64,000 bases of DNA from Onchocerca lupi (taxonomy: Eukaryota > Nematoda > Chromadorea > Rhabditida > Onchocercidae). Made by a program: the position numbers and the translations under genes. This document shows positions 12,801 through 26,600 of this stretch, piece by piece. Every line of letters starts with the position of its first letter. The first letter of the stretch is position 1. The DNA lies in the NCBI GenBank assembly GCA_028564675.1, contig JAOVVO010000058.1, positions 62,001 to 126,000 of the forward strand, in the 5' to 3' direction. Under the pieces are notes generated by a model that made no database searches, was not told where the DNA came from, and worked only from the letters and a program-made list of their open reading frames with translations.

Positions 12801-13562
12801 GCGATGCAGATACTGGAACAATCTTCGCTAAATTTGTTTGACCATTATTTAGCGATTCACTTCTCTGTATTGCATCTGAAAGGTAATGAAGTTTTAAAAA
12901 TAAAACCAAATTTTGAAATAGACAAGAATTGAAAAATCTTGAAATCCCAAAGTTTTTTCAAAATTTTATTTCTATTTAGACTCATGCCTTCACAAAATTG
13001 CATCTAATATATTCAGAGCATTACTTTTAAACCCAATATATACACTGTTGCAATTATAGGATTGACTTACTGTATCTTTCGTCAAAGAAATCAAAGAGTA
13101 TATCCAATCTATGCATGAATTAGTAAATTCGCAGAGAAAATAAAACTTGCGCGGTACATATGTAGTAAATGTATCCACTTTTGCTGGAGCAACATTCGTC
13201 GCGGTATTATCATGATTACAGCTTCCATTCGAACTGTCTAACCGAGAAGAATGATACTTTGATGATAACAACAACGGCCTCGGTGGAATTCCTCCTTCGT
13301 CCTATAAATCATGACTTTTTACTCTTCTGCAGACGATTTATTCAATGACACTATCACTTACCAGGAAAAAGGATTCAACTATACCATTCTCCTTGATTGT
13401 TTTATAAAGCATAATCACTGTGTCAACGTTTCTGTCCATCCGATGAATTTTAGGCCACTGCAGATGATCAAAAAAGAGATGAATGAATACCCCTGGTTTT
13501 GCTGTATGGTTCGATCGCTGTCTGAAGGGTGTGCAAAACTGAGCATGTACTGTAGCATCCAT
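9885..13562 (-). CDS. Unrecognised 476-aa protein, eight exons including a 13-nt microexon
   Basis: The model has exons 13362-13562, 13220-13301, 12253-12875, 12198-12210, 11517-11649, 10803-10961, 10392-10456 and 9885-10039. All phases close and the total is 477 codons. The start is the ATG in MDATVHAQFC; the frame is open a few codons upstream, so an earlier exon is possible. Residues 1-67 look like a compact folded unit (GVFIHLFFDHLQWPKIHRM). The rest is low-complexity, rich in Ser, Thr, Pro and Tyr (PPIPPLSHSINSS, TYPYPSKSTYSYA), suggesting a disordered scaffold or adaptor. No signal peptide or membrane segment is seen. Exon 2's donor and exon 3's left end are the weakest joins. The gene lies 2.3 kb downstream of the TRPM gene on the same strand. 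I assign no function. Confidence 0.55.
12198..12210 (-). other. 13-nt microexon of the 476-aa gene
   Basis: A strong T-run acceptor (T7CAG) and a GTAAGT donor flank only 13 nt (GTCTTCAAATTTC). Including it converts phase 0 to phase 1 and restores the frame into the exon at 11517-11649; leaving it out does not. Confidence 0.5.
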
Positions 13563-15862
13563 GTATTTATTATTTCTGCAAAGCGACAATAATATAATGA
13601 ATAAAATTTGCATGAAAAAGGAAAACTGCAATTAATTTAGGGACCGAAATTGGCTATCAGAAAAGCTATCATCAAATCCCAAATACCTTCTGGAGTTATA
13701 TCAAGCTATCCTTCGTTTTATCATCCATAAAACTGGAAAGAAGTTGCTCTTTAAATTTAGAATCAAATTTGCAGGAAATGGCTCAAAAAAATCTTACCAG
13801 TATATTGCACTCTGAATAATGATACCTCTATACACCGATGTCCAATATTCCTTTCTATGTTATGCGAAATCTGACTCGTTACACAAATTTCCGAAACTCT
13901 GAAATACTGAAATTATTATCCGTCAAACGCAACCTAAAATTCATTTTACTTATCCCAACGATCCCATATACTTCTTTTCAACAATATCCAGTCTTAATTC
14001 GAGCTGAAAAATAAGTCATCTACCTGTTCATTTCCTCTTCTCCCCTTTCTTCGGACTAAAAGTCACATATCTTAAGACTTCAATCTAAATTTTAACTTGT
14101 TGAATTCTATTTTATTTTTTTTTAGTAATACAGAATATTACTGAGCAGAAAAATGGTTAATCCCAGAAATAATCTCCGAATCAGTCTTCGATGAAAATGG
14201 AGCAACATATATGAAGGGAGCGAAAGAATGGCACTATCTACTGAAATGACTGGAAGGATTTGGGATGAAATGACTTCACGAAAGAGTTATGCTCTCCATT
14301 ACCCACCCAATTCTTCTCGCTTCTACTTGAGTAAGAGAAGACAGATCCCCGGGAAAACAAACATGGGTGACGTTACTCTCCCATTACGGCGTATGATTTC
14401 GAGACTAACAGTAACTTAAGAATAGTACAAACCGATGTATTCTGCTCGTCCCGATTGTCGTCAGCGGTACTCTTCACAGGATTCTCTTCTTAACTGAACA
14501 TTTCGCATGATTCCGTATTAATACTCTTTTTTTCGGTATCTGCGCGCAGTGCAGAGATAACTATTTTTTATCACTTCCTTATCCCAAAAATTTTATTATA
14601 TCACCCTAAAATCGCCGATACTATCTCACAATCTAAGAGAAATTCTGCTTGTTATCTTTGCTATATTCAAGGATTTCATGAAACTTTGTCTTCAAAAATC
14701 ACCTTATATTAGATGTATATTGAATGTATATACTGAATATTATACTGGATGATTCAATAGCGTCACCGATCGATCGGATGAACAAAGTGACAATGAGTTT
14801 TGATCGATCTGTTTTCAAATTTTCAGAATAACATATTAGAAGGCAATTAACAGAACCTTGGAAGTGAAAAAAAAACTTTAAATCTGATAATGAGAAAAGA
14901 TATTTGATATTGTCTGTTTTATTAGAATAAATCTTCATCAAAGTATTTAACTGAATTTAAATAGTTATATCTGAAAACTATTTTCAAAAAAATGAAAAAA
15001 CTATTAATGAAGCCGAGTTTCTATCTGCACTAAATTCTTTGGATCGAATTGTTTTCTATAAAAATTTGCAAACAGTTGAACTGCTTTATAAAATTTAATG
15101 TCGTATAAGATTAAGAAACAACGAACGACACGAGCGAGTTCGGTTACCGTAACCTAGTTTATTTTACTCATTGAAATGTATCTTTTACCGGACAAGCAAT
15201 TTTTTCTCCCTTCGCCATGAGTAATTTAATACTAGTCTTTTTATTTCCAGTTTTAGTACACGTTACCTAGTAGTTTCAAGACAATAACAGCAATGGAATA
15301 ACATTAAAAATCTCTCAGTAAATCTTGTAAGAAAATGAGCAAGGCGGAAATTCTTCTAAGGGCAACATTCTCACGAAGACTCACTCAATCTCAAAGTAAC
15401 AGAAACAGTCCATCAGCAAGCCTAAAATTTGCATATTTTGGAAGCCGATGAACCAAAAATGACTTACGCCAGACGTTACGAAAATGTTAAATACTACCGC
15501 CTCGTCTTTAGGACATTTCCGCCCTGCCTCAATTTCAAATTGCTTCAGAAAGCTTCAAAATTTTGCGTTTCGTGCTGTTTTAAACCAGATTGTTTAAATG
15601 CACAAATTGAGGATTACGGTATTTGCTGAGAAAGGCAACGATCAGAAATCAGCTTTGGCTTTTGAAACATGTTGATGGGGAATAGAAGGCATCGATTTGT
15701 GGGGGGCAATGATGGAAAAGATTCGATTATCTCTGTGAAATGCAAAAGAAATATGTGTATGGGAGGTTATTGCAATTCTCATTAGATGCTGCTGTGAAGT
15801 AATAAGTTATACCACTCAATATATAATATTCTCTTAATTCGTTATATTGAACAACGAGTGAG
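13563..15862. other. Intergenic stretch between two minus-strand genes
   Basis: No convincing exon on either strand. The segment 14200-14560 is less A+T rich than its surroundings and carries a 63-codon chance frame; it could be promoter DNA for the 476-aa gene. An acceptor-like site just right of 13562 leaves room for an upstream exon that I could not locate. Confidence 0.4.
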
Positions 15863-18800
15863 TCAATCATCAGGTTCGACATGTGAAAATGTGGGTATGA
15901 CAAATTCGTTCATATCGCTATTCGCTGATTCCGATAATAGTTCTCGACTTCCACAAATATTCTCAAGATCTGTAATGCAGCATGCTGATGGTTGCATGCT
16001 TCTTTCCTGTGTCCTTCCGATCGTGCAACTAGAAACCTAAAGAGAAAGATTTAAGAGAAACTAATTTCAAATTGAATTATCCTTACTTGAAATCTTCTCA
16101 GCAGACAATTTTTTTTAAAAGGAATTTGATGAAAAAATTAAATTGATCATTGTGCAGAAAACTGGGCAGAGCTAGCATCAAGGCAAGGAATATGAAAAGA
16201 TATGGTTCTTTGTGTCGATCAGTGGAAGTCATACTCTCTGAGTAATGTTTGATTAAAGATAAAGTTGCATCTTCAAAATTTATGATCGACTGATAAATTT
16301 ATGCCACTACGGGAGCTGGACTACACTGGAAAACAGGACAATCTGAATTATTTCTCCCAGAAATCATTAAATTGTTAGCATTAGTGTTAAAAAAAAAAAA
16401 AAAAAGAAAAAAAAAAACTAAATGTAGCTGTTGAAATTTGATGCAGAACTTTTCTCTTGTTTTTGAAATTTCAGGAGATCTTGAATCATTTCTACATTCT
16501 ACCTGCTCGAAATTGCTGGCTGTCGCATCATCAAGTTGTGTTGCAAAGACGCTAGGCGAAGCGGCTGTTCGAACTGAATTATTTGGAGCGTACATTATCT
16601 TAGGCATCTTAATTGCGTCTGTTATTGATGTATAAATTTCATCCCGAAGAATAAATGATTTTCTGAAATTGAAAACTTTTAATTCATGTTCTCTTCCCAT
16701 CACTAATGCTTCAATGGAAATACAAATTCATGAAATATTTTCCAAAAAGCTCCTCAAGAAACAAAGTTTTCATAGAATTACAGAGACCGCCCAGTCCTTA
16801 CTATATTGTTCTTGATTTTATTGAAAAGCCAATACTTGGATTTTTTAGGCTTCCTAACCATCTAAGACCTAAGCAAGTTTCTAAGCAGACCACAATTTCC
16901 ATTGGATATGGGTATTATTTCCACTTTAATTCGCAGAACATGACATGTTCTTTTGTTTCCACAGAGTGGTGCATGGTGCTTGCATATTTCTAGCCATAAG
17001 TACAATTTGGTTTGCTTGCGAAGTGCACCGTCTTCTTTCACTACTGTGGCCATTAAAGATACTATTTCCAAAAAACCTGAGAGAATTCGGAAAAATACAT
17101 TTCTGGTAACAAAACATTTTCTGGCTAACCTTTTCGCAATCTGGTAGACATTATATGTTTTTGGAAATTCACCCACACAGTGCGGTTTTCTCTTTTCTTC
17201 CACATCACTGTTACTAATATTTGCATAAATTCCATAATTTCCTGATCCTCTTTTTCCTGTTAAGAGTTCCTTTTCCATAATATTTGCATCATTCCTTCTA
17301 ACTACTTCTGTGTTTGCTAAATTCTTAGAATTTCCTTCACTGTCAACCGAACCTTCTAACAGTTTCAGCATAGCCTGCTGATTCTTTTCAATAATATAGA
17401 GTTTTGATTCTATTTCTCGTAGAAATGATTTCATGTTACAATCTTTATTTACCATATCATTTAGCCGGACTTGCAAGCTATCACATCTGAAATATATAAT
17501 TTTCATTAAATCTTTGCTGTTTATCATTTTCTTAACATTTAAGAATTTGTAAATGTGTATAATGGGTGATCTATCCACGAAATCTTTAGTTCATATGACT
17601 GCTTGTTCTTCATTCTTAGGAAGAACTGATGCTTTCATTGTGGTGATGCGATGACTTGCAACCGACATATTGATATGTCGCAAACAATAAGAAATTCATG
17701 ACGAAACAGTTACTTCTTAATAAAATGAAACAATTTCATCTTAATTCATCTGCTGTTTTCACTTCAGTTAATTGTTCGGAAATAATTTACCTTTCTACAG
17801 ATGGTTTTAAATGATAATCGACTTGCAACGCTTGTGAGAGACTCTTCTTCCTCGACAAATCATCCATACAATCTTCTTCAAAATCATGCAGCAAGCGTAA
17901 TTCGTCATCGTTTAAACTTAGCTCTAAAAAACAGGATTAAAATCAAATAACCCGAAAACAAAATAAAATATTTAAAGAAATAAACCGTTTAAAAAAAAAT
18001 TTGATCTTGTTAATAATAATAATTAATAATGATAACAACAAGAATAATAATAAGAATAAATAAAAATGAATCCATTCAAAGCAAAGCAAAACAAAACAAA
18101 AACCAATAATTAATATTTTTTCTTTTTCAAAAAACCTCTCCAACAAGAAAAAAAGTTTTGATAGTTTTTTCTGTTTTATTTTACACACTTTTTTTTATAT
18201 CTATTAAACTTATTTCGTCAGTCTGAGTTAACTTAGATGAATATTGGTCTTTTGGAGGAGAAATTCGTTTTGAGTGTATAATATATTGTTTTTTTTTTTT
18301 TTTTTTTTATTTCAATTACTTACTTTTTAGTTTAGTTTTTAGTTCAGCTTTTTTTGTTTGAATTTTTAAGATTTGAAATCTTAAAAATTAAAAAAATGCT
18401 TTTTACTTACTCATCGAAAAGTCGAAGAATTCTGTCCATCTGCTAATCTCTGGCCTCCTCCCTTCACTCCTTCTACGTAGCTAAAAATAGAATTTGTTTG
18501 AAATTAAGAGGAAATAATATCTAAAAGGTAAGAAGCCAAACATTGAATGATATCAAATTCCCGTTAGGAAGAATGGCTTATTTCAAAAGCAGGATAATGA
18601 GATTCTTTAAAAGATATATGTTTTATATTAAGATTTTTAGGTCAATATTTTCCTGACCTTCCAGAAATATTTGAAAAGAATCAGTAAGTGCGATATCGGC
18701 GTAAAAGGTGGAGGAAAAAACGGTGTATTTTCGTATTCCATAACCTGCTCGTAACGCTGGAAAAGCCAAACTTGCTGCGCAATGGCATTTGTTTCATTGA

Positions 18801-21800
18801 AGATATTGCTGAAACGACTTTCAAAGTAATTTACAATTGCCAGATTTATTGAAAAAAACTTCGAAAAGAAATCAAATTTTAATATAATCTTTATAAATAA
18901 AGAAATGAAAGTGTTCGTTGCGTTGTGTTGTAAGTATTACATAACGTTTCAAGTACCTCATCAATTGATTTGAAAGTTTGAAACAATGTTGTATTCAAAT
19001 AGGCGAGTATTTCTATATAAAGTTATCTACTTACTTTTACTTTTCACATCCGTGACAAGTAAAAGTAAGTGAGCGGACTGAATTTTTAACCACGCCTACT
19101 TTCTGCATTATCCATTTCTACACAACGTTTCAAGTTCTTCACCGATTGATTGGAAATTTTGATACAACGCTGCATTCAAATAGGCGTGTACTTTTATATG
19201 GATAAAGCATATGCGTGACCGGATCCAGCTAGTTATTATAATATCCAAATATTTTTTGTATTCCTCCTTGATTCCTCATGATACTTATAATAAGAAATTT
19301 TTATAGTTGTAAATACATACTTGAAAATAGCGATTAGCATGTTGATCAGAAGAATATTTGCTACTAAAAGGAAGATGGTCATCAGAATTGGCGGTATCCA
19401 GCCACCAGGAACACAATTGATACCTGAAAACAGAATATATCAACAAAATGCCTCCATTGATAACTCGAGCAAAATTGACTCTTTGAGCAAGTACATTTAG
19501 ATAAAAAATATTGTCAAGGAGCTTCATTATTTTCGAGATATCTTCTTCTTGCGGATGTGGAAAATTTTCAATAAACGCAAAGTACTAAAAAATCTGTTAA
19601 ATCAATCAGTGCAACCATATTTTATCAATAACAGGAACGAAAAATTTTCAAAGCTTTTCTTACCTCAGTAGAAAAAAATAGTAAATATAATAATATGGAA
19701 ATTACTCACCTTCGTCCCCACAGATATCAATTTCTCCTGCATATACTTCACCATATAACATGAAATATGGTTTGTAAAAAATATTTCTTATCAAGACCCA
19801 CTGCCATTTTTCATGAGGATTAGTGATTGCTTGTCGTGAAATTCCGAAAGACATCAGTGTCACCAGTAACAGAGCCAGAATATACATCATGTTTACAATC
19901 TAAAACAATCATATTTGAAAATGAAAGTACTCTCTCACATAATTGACATATCACAAAAATATGATATGTCAATTTTTCAATTTTAAGTCAGCTAACAACA
20001 GCAATGCGCAGACTGAAAAAAATAATACGTACCAAATTATTGAACATACGAGAAAATAAACAAACCTACTTTGCAATTGGTCATAAATTTTTTTAAATGA
20101 AATTGACAATATAGATATAATTAAATTTTATCAAATTTTTTTGGAGATTGCACAAATGTTATTTTTACGAAAAAAGCAAAGCATTCAATTGGTATTCGTC
20201 ATCAATCGTGAAGACGAATTCAATGTCCTAGTTACTTTGAAAATATTTTCGGGCAAACCTACCATCTTCCCTGTCATCTGTATATATGGTCCTAATCTTG
20301 GATGTACGCCCATGAAATCCAGAAGTTTGATGTACCAGAACACAATATTGCATGATAAGATGACTCTTCCATATGAATGACGTGTTGGTTGATTACATCG
20401 GAATGCAAAACCAATAAAGAATGTTATAATGGCCAACCAAGTCAAATAGTTCCAACAGCGATCAAAATAAACACGTATTTTCTCACAAATAGTACTTGCT
20501 TCTTGTACCAATAACTAAAATTCAAAAAAAAAATAAAAAAAAAACAGAAAGAAATTAAAAGGTAGAAAAAATTCTCGTGTTAAAATTAGTTCGTTAGAAT
20601 GAAAGGAAATAATTGTAAACAACAATACTAATTATATATTGGGTGACTTTCACTCATATTTTGTTATGAATTACAGAATATCTTCTACAATGATATGAAT
20701 AGAAAAAAATTCATGTAATCAATCAATACACAAGTATATGAATACTTGAAAGTTACTTTTCGAAAATGTTCCATAACAAGAGCTACAACATATGCAAAGA
20801 GGAACCATTCCACTTCAGTTGGCTTCACTGGAAATTCAATTAGTATTACGTACGTATAAACGCCCAGAAATATGAAATAACTTGCAAGCCATATCCAGAA
20901 AGTAGTGATCGGTGCAGAATAGAAAATACTAAATTTAGTCGTCCAGGATGTTTGCTGTGTCATCTAAAAAAAAAAGTTGCCGATTACTACGATCCACAAA
21001 ATATTTTATGAATCTACGGTAGTCGATAAATCCAACAAATATCTCAAGAGAAATGAAATATTCAGTTTTACGCTGAGAGCACTACACAAGAAATTGTTAA
21101 AGTTGCTCTCAAGTAGTATCTAAACCAATCAATAATACGATAACCTATCCTATGTTCTTTTCTTATCTGCTTGGTGAACTGTAAACAATCTTTCTTTCTT
21201 TTTAATTTTAAAATTGTTTTCTCAATTCCAAAAAGGTATCCATCGACGGCAGCGCAATAACTTCTTGAGCTAAATAACATAAACTCAGGATAAAATCTCG
21301 TGACCTTTTAATTTGTCTAGAATTAGATAAAAAGATATCTCTTCAACCTCTTGCAAATTTGCGCCGACTGATTTTCGCGGCTCTCTGATTCCTGATCTGA
21401 CTTGAAAAGTTTCGTCGATCAAATTGGCTGTCTCGAAAAAATTTGTCATACGTTGGGAGAATGCAGTTGTCTTGTATTTGTTTTTTCTTCTTATTTTCAA
21501 GTGCTATAATAAATGAAAGTTAAAATTTTCCAAAAAATACGAAACATATATAAAATGAAAAATATGCCATACTTCTGATACATAAAATGATGAAGAAGCA
21601 CTGTTTTGATCGTCATCTTTCTCCTGTAAAATAATTAGTCAACGAAATTTTTAATTTCTGAATATTTTGAGTAAAAAGTCTCTAAGTTATAATCAGATTC
21701 ACTAGAATTAATTGACATCAAATGTATGAGAGTAAGTCAAAGAGAAATCTTACGTTGTTAGATTCACTCCCCTCGAATACAAATGAATGCTGTGTCAAAA

Positions 21801-23635
21801 AATCCATGCGACGATTGGAAATTCGTGCTTTCACATCCAACAATAAAATGCTAGGTGGAAAAGCCAGCGCTAAAATTACTTTCAAGTTTGAATAGCTGGA
21901 AGAAATAGCTGATAATTTCTTAAAAAGTACCTTTTGATGCCGAGACCACCATGCCATAAATCTGCCAACAAAATTTGACAACTAAAAATAGTTTTTTGTT
22001 GAAACGACAGACAACAAACTAAAGTTTTTTTTAAACTTCAGTAGTAAAATTTTTTGAAGATATTGAGAAATATAGCCCAGACAAGGATTTCATATCAAAT
22101 TTTGTGTAATAATTAACAAAAATCTTTTTGTAGAGTGGTAAATAAAAAGACATACTTATTTCACAACCAATTCAATTAAAATTGCACTTCAGAGTTTTTC
22201 TTTTCTCCAACCGATTCCTGAACTTTCTAGTCTACTTTTCTAACTTTTACCCTCATCAATAATGAAAGCGAATTCTGGGAAGTTTGTTTGAAGAAATGAA
22301 AAGAAGTGCTGTTCGATTAAGAAGATAAGCAAATAATCACCATGGATGAGCCAAGAATCTCCGATTATTCGCAATAACAGCTAACGAGAGACAAGTATGG
22401 TGTCCCCAGTTAGGTAATTCAGCTGTTAACAATCGAAGAGTTCCTGCATCATCTTGCAGATAGCAGTGATTGAGCAAACTTAAACTTTCTCTTTTGAATT
22501 CTCTGCAAAACAAGGATTTTTTAGTCTTAGCAATGTTCAGACTTTTGATAATCGTTTCAGAATCATAATATTCGGCAATCGAAAGGAAAGCATAGATCTG
22601 TATCACAATTCTTTCCACTGAAAGTGCACATTTCATCTGAGACTAATGCTAATTCAGTGCTGATATTGCATTGTTTAATTAAATATTATTGTCCAAAAAA
22701 GGTTCAATGAAATCAAAGTTTCTAGCTAGGAAAATGCAAAAACACAGTTTCTTGAGCGAGCAATTCTTATTCTCGAAGAAATTCAAAATGAGAAGACAAA
22801 CTCTGCAAATTCTCGAAGTTCATTGGACACTTCAACTTCGATGTATTCATCTGCAGCCTCTTTGCTCATACTTTTGTAAAGCCTTATCGCAGCCAATGCT
22901 TTAGCCATGCCTTCCTCGCCATATGTCCACATGCAACGTGCCATCTCTTGTCGACGTGACAGAACTGCCCACAACATTAAATCGTTGAATGGAAATTGAA
23001 AATCATCACCTGTTAATTGGAAAAGTTGGCACATTTTAAGAACTTTAGTCTTGGCCAACTAGACCTTGTCTATTACAAATTTTTAATTAATAAAACACAA
23101 ACTCATTTCACCAAAGATCCATCTTAAGTGAGATGAATTTGTGTCTCGATAATTCTGATAATCATATCCGTGCGAAATTTCTTTCTATAACAAATAATGA
23201 GAATTGACCTTCTTTGATTTCCTTCCGCAACCGTTCCCTCGTATTGCTCTTTGCTTCCTAAAACTTCCAATTATAAAGACCTTGTAAGCATGCAGCAACT
23301 CAAGTAAGAGCCAAGTAAATAGAGCCTTTCTGTCCAACGAAACATTCGTATTCATTTACAAATTGGGATATGATACATGTAGATCTAGCAATTCTGCATG
23401 AAAGTTGCACTATTTCGTCTTTCTCTCCAGACTTACTCTGCAATCTTTGCAGTATTCCAAGATTCCAAGATCAATGTGAAGACCTGAATTTTGTTAAATG
23501 AAAATTCACAAAATATTTATGTGAAATCAAAATAAAACATTACTTCAGCCATTTGCTTTGTTTTTGAATGCGTTGCACAGAGACTCCGAAAACTCGGAAT
23601 TCTGGATATCTAAAAAGTGCATAATCAATTTTTTT

Positions 23636-23668
<33 letters not shown>

Positions 23669-26600
23669 CTGAATGATAAAAATATGAGCTCCCATATTTC
23701 AGATGAACTATCACTCACCAGTGCTTTCTTTCTGGATTTTTCATATTTATTTTTGAATTTTCTTGATGTGTAGGAGCATTTGTAGGCATTTCCCATTAGT
23801 CGTTCTATAACTACTCCAATTTTTGGTAGTGTAATTCGGCTATCAGCTATCGATATGCTATCATTGATTAGAGGTAGAATTGAATCTTGTTCCTGAGCAT
23901 AAATTAATGACTCCTAATACACTGCATGACGAAAATTTTTTAATGTTAATTTCAGAACCAAATATTAATTAATTCATAGATGCAGAAATGATCAATTAAA
24001 TAGCATTATTTTCGAATAAATTATATTTTCAAATTACATTACTATTACTTCAAATTGATATGAAAGATCAAAGGAATTGAAAATTGAAAGAATGCAACAA
24101 GCAGAAACGAATTACCATGTTGTAAAGTTGTTCCAGTCGACTGATTGTCAGAAATTGTTTCATTGAAACTCCATTTTCAAGTAAAAGTTTAACAAAATCG
24201 ACGCGATCCAAAGCCAGCGCTTCCATCATTGCATCATATAATAAATGCGGATTCCAATTTTGATTGGCTATGAAAATATCTGAACGTGCGATATCCACAC
24301 GATTCCATACAAGAGTCAAAGCGAGCTTAAAGTTGACTATTTTTTAAGGCATTTTAGTCATAGCAGTTTTAATATTTTTCGCATTTGAAAGAATTATTCT
24401 TGAAACAATTATCCATTCCAATTCGTCTGTGAAAGTTGGAAGTTAGTTGCATCTACTGAATCCTATAAATTTCAGCTACAGTAGATGTAATTATTGTAAT
24501 AAAAAGTATACCTGATCAGCTGCTGACAAATTCTGTCCTTTCAATATGGCACTCAAAATGGCGTGATCAACATCCTGCTTCTTGTTTTCATTCAAACGGA
24601 AAACTGTCAGCTATAAAAGAGAGAAAGAAAAGAAAGATTCTGGAAATAAAGAAAAAGAATTATTATAAATAAACTGTTCAGAAACTGATCATTTTCGTAT
24701 CTAATCAAACTACCAAATCGCGATGTTTGGCGCAACATAGTATTTCTTCAAGAATTTGTTCCACTGGTGTTGAACTGTAACGAAATACCGAAGCGATAAG
24801 GTTGAGAAGCTGCTCACGGATTTCCCTCGGCAAATTACTGCAATCAGTATGATCTTCTACTACTAAAGAACATATTGCAAAAATATTCTATGGAAGGAAC
24901 AATATTTCACATTTCAGATGAATTTTTTTTTTCAGAACACTTTATAAGATCGAGACAGATGAAGATAAGTTTAGAGCAAGAGCAAATGGTTCTTAAAACT
25001 TATTTCTTGTGAATCATTCCCATTGATCATAAATTATTCGTTTCTCTATCAATAGACTCAGAGATGGTTAATTTTTTTTCATGGATGATACTCCTGGTTC
25101 AATTCGGCTTACCAATGGATCAAAATAAAAGTTCGAAAAATATTTTCTGTTGAGAAATGAAAAGCATATTTTGTCGTGAAGCTGCTAACACTGAACCAAA
25201 TAATAAATTATTTAAAACTAACTCATTCTCCAGAACATGTCGATGTGCAAATGCAATGAGATCTGAAGCTCTTCCACTACCGTCACAAACGATCACTGGA
25301 ACTGGTGGCTGACTAAAATTTTGAAAATTAAGTAAATCTTAATCATCATGCAAGCTAATCATCGAAATTAGTATAAATAAGTTGTTTAGAATCAACGAAC
25401 TTGGTTAAATATTGAAGTATCGCTCGGATAGTGCAAGTACCACCTTCTAATACTGCGCAAATGACTGGTACATGTCGTGTACCCAAACCAATCGTTTGTT
25501 TTCGAGCTATGAACTCTTCAAAACGTTTTCGCAAGATGATATCAGCGCCGTATCTATGTACAATACTGATAATTGCTGAACTTTCACTTTTCTTTATTTG
25601 CATGGATACAGTAAGTTGGTATAAAAAGAAGCATTCGTTAGTTTATAAATGCTACCTTCCGCTTGTGCCGTTATCAACAAGCAGGAAATATGAATGTCGA
25701 TCGTTCAGTGTCGCATATTTACTTTTGGAAGAGAAGGAATGTGGATCGTAGGATACGACGATATCTTTTCCAATCAGTTTTTCGTGGCGCTTCAGTAAAC
25801 CCCATGGAGCTATTCCTATTGTAACTACTTTTGATCGCATTCTGAAAATCTGATAACAATGCTCTAAGATAAAAGTGACAGAAGCTCATGAAAAAAGAAA
25901 TTAAACAATACTGCATCAAATAAACAGATTTTAATTTCAGAATTTGACTTAATCTAAGTGTCTTTCTTTTCAAAGACGGAAATCTATATAGATTTAAAGT
26001 GACGAAGAAAAATACCTTGCTGAAATGCCGGCTTCATCGAGAGCAGTGGCAACTTGTCGTACCACTCCGGCATCTATACCGGCAGTTATAATCCATGCTC
26101 CTGTCGTTTGTGCTGCTTTCAGCAAACCTTCTCGAAATACTTGACCAAGTTTCTCTTGCACCCTTTAAAATTCCCAGTAGTAACTTTCAGGTTTTCGAAT
26201 AAAGCTTGACACCAAGAATTTTGCAAATTATTCAAATGAATTCAAAAAGAAATAAAAATAAAAGAATACTCGAAATTGGTAATGCCACCATGAACTGTTA
26301 TAACAAGGCGAGGTGGTTCTAGTCCCCAAATTTTCTCCATCAAATACATTATATCAGATGGATCTGAATCGTAGCCCAAGCGAACGTAATGTGCTTTGTG
26401 CGCATGAGCACCACCCTGAATGAATAAACTTGCAAAATTTGGAACAGATAAGGATAATGAAATCGAAGCGCACAGAAAGGCTTAAAATCAGGAAAAGATG
26501 ATGCATATGTCAACTCTTTTTTGGATCTTAAAAAACTCTCATTTGACGAGAGGAATACCGAAAATTCCAAAGTTCCAAAGGCGTCCGTATGAGCGGTTCT

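Noticed and set aside
23545..23796. Frame with a poly-Lys/poly-Phe tract
   Set aside because: It reads through a T homopolymer in a TRPM intron; the real exons on either side use other boundaries.
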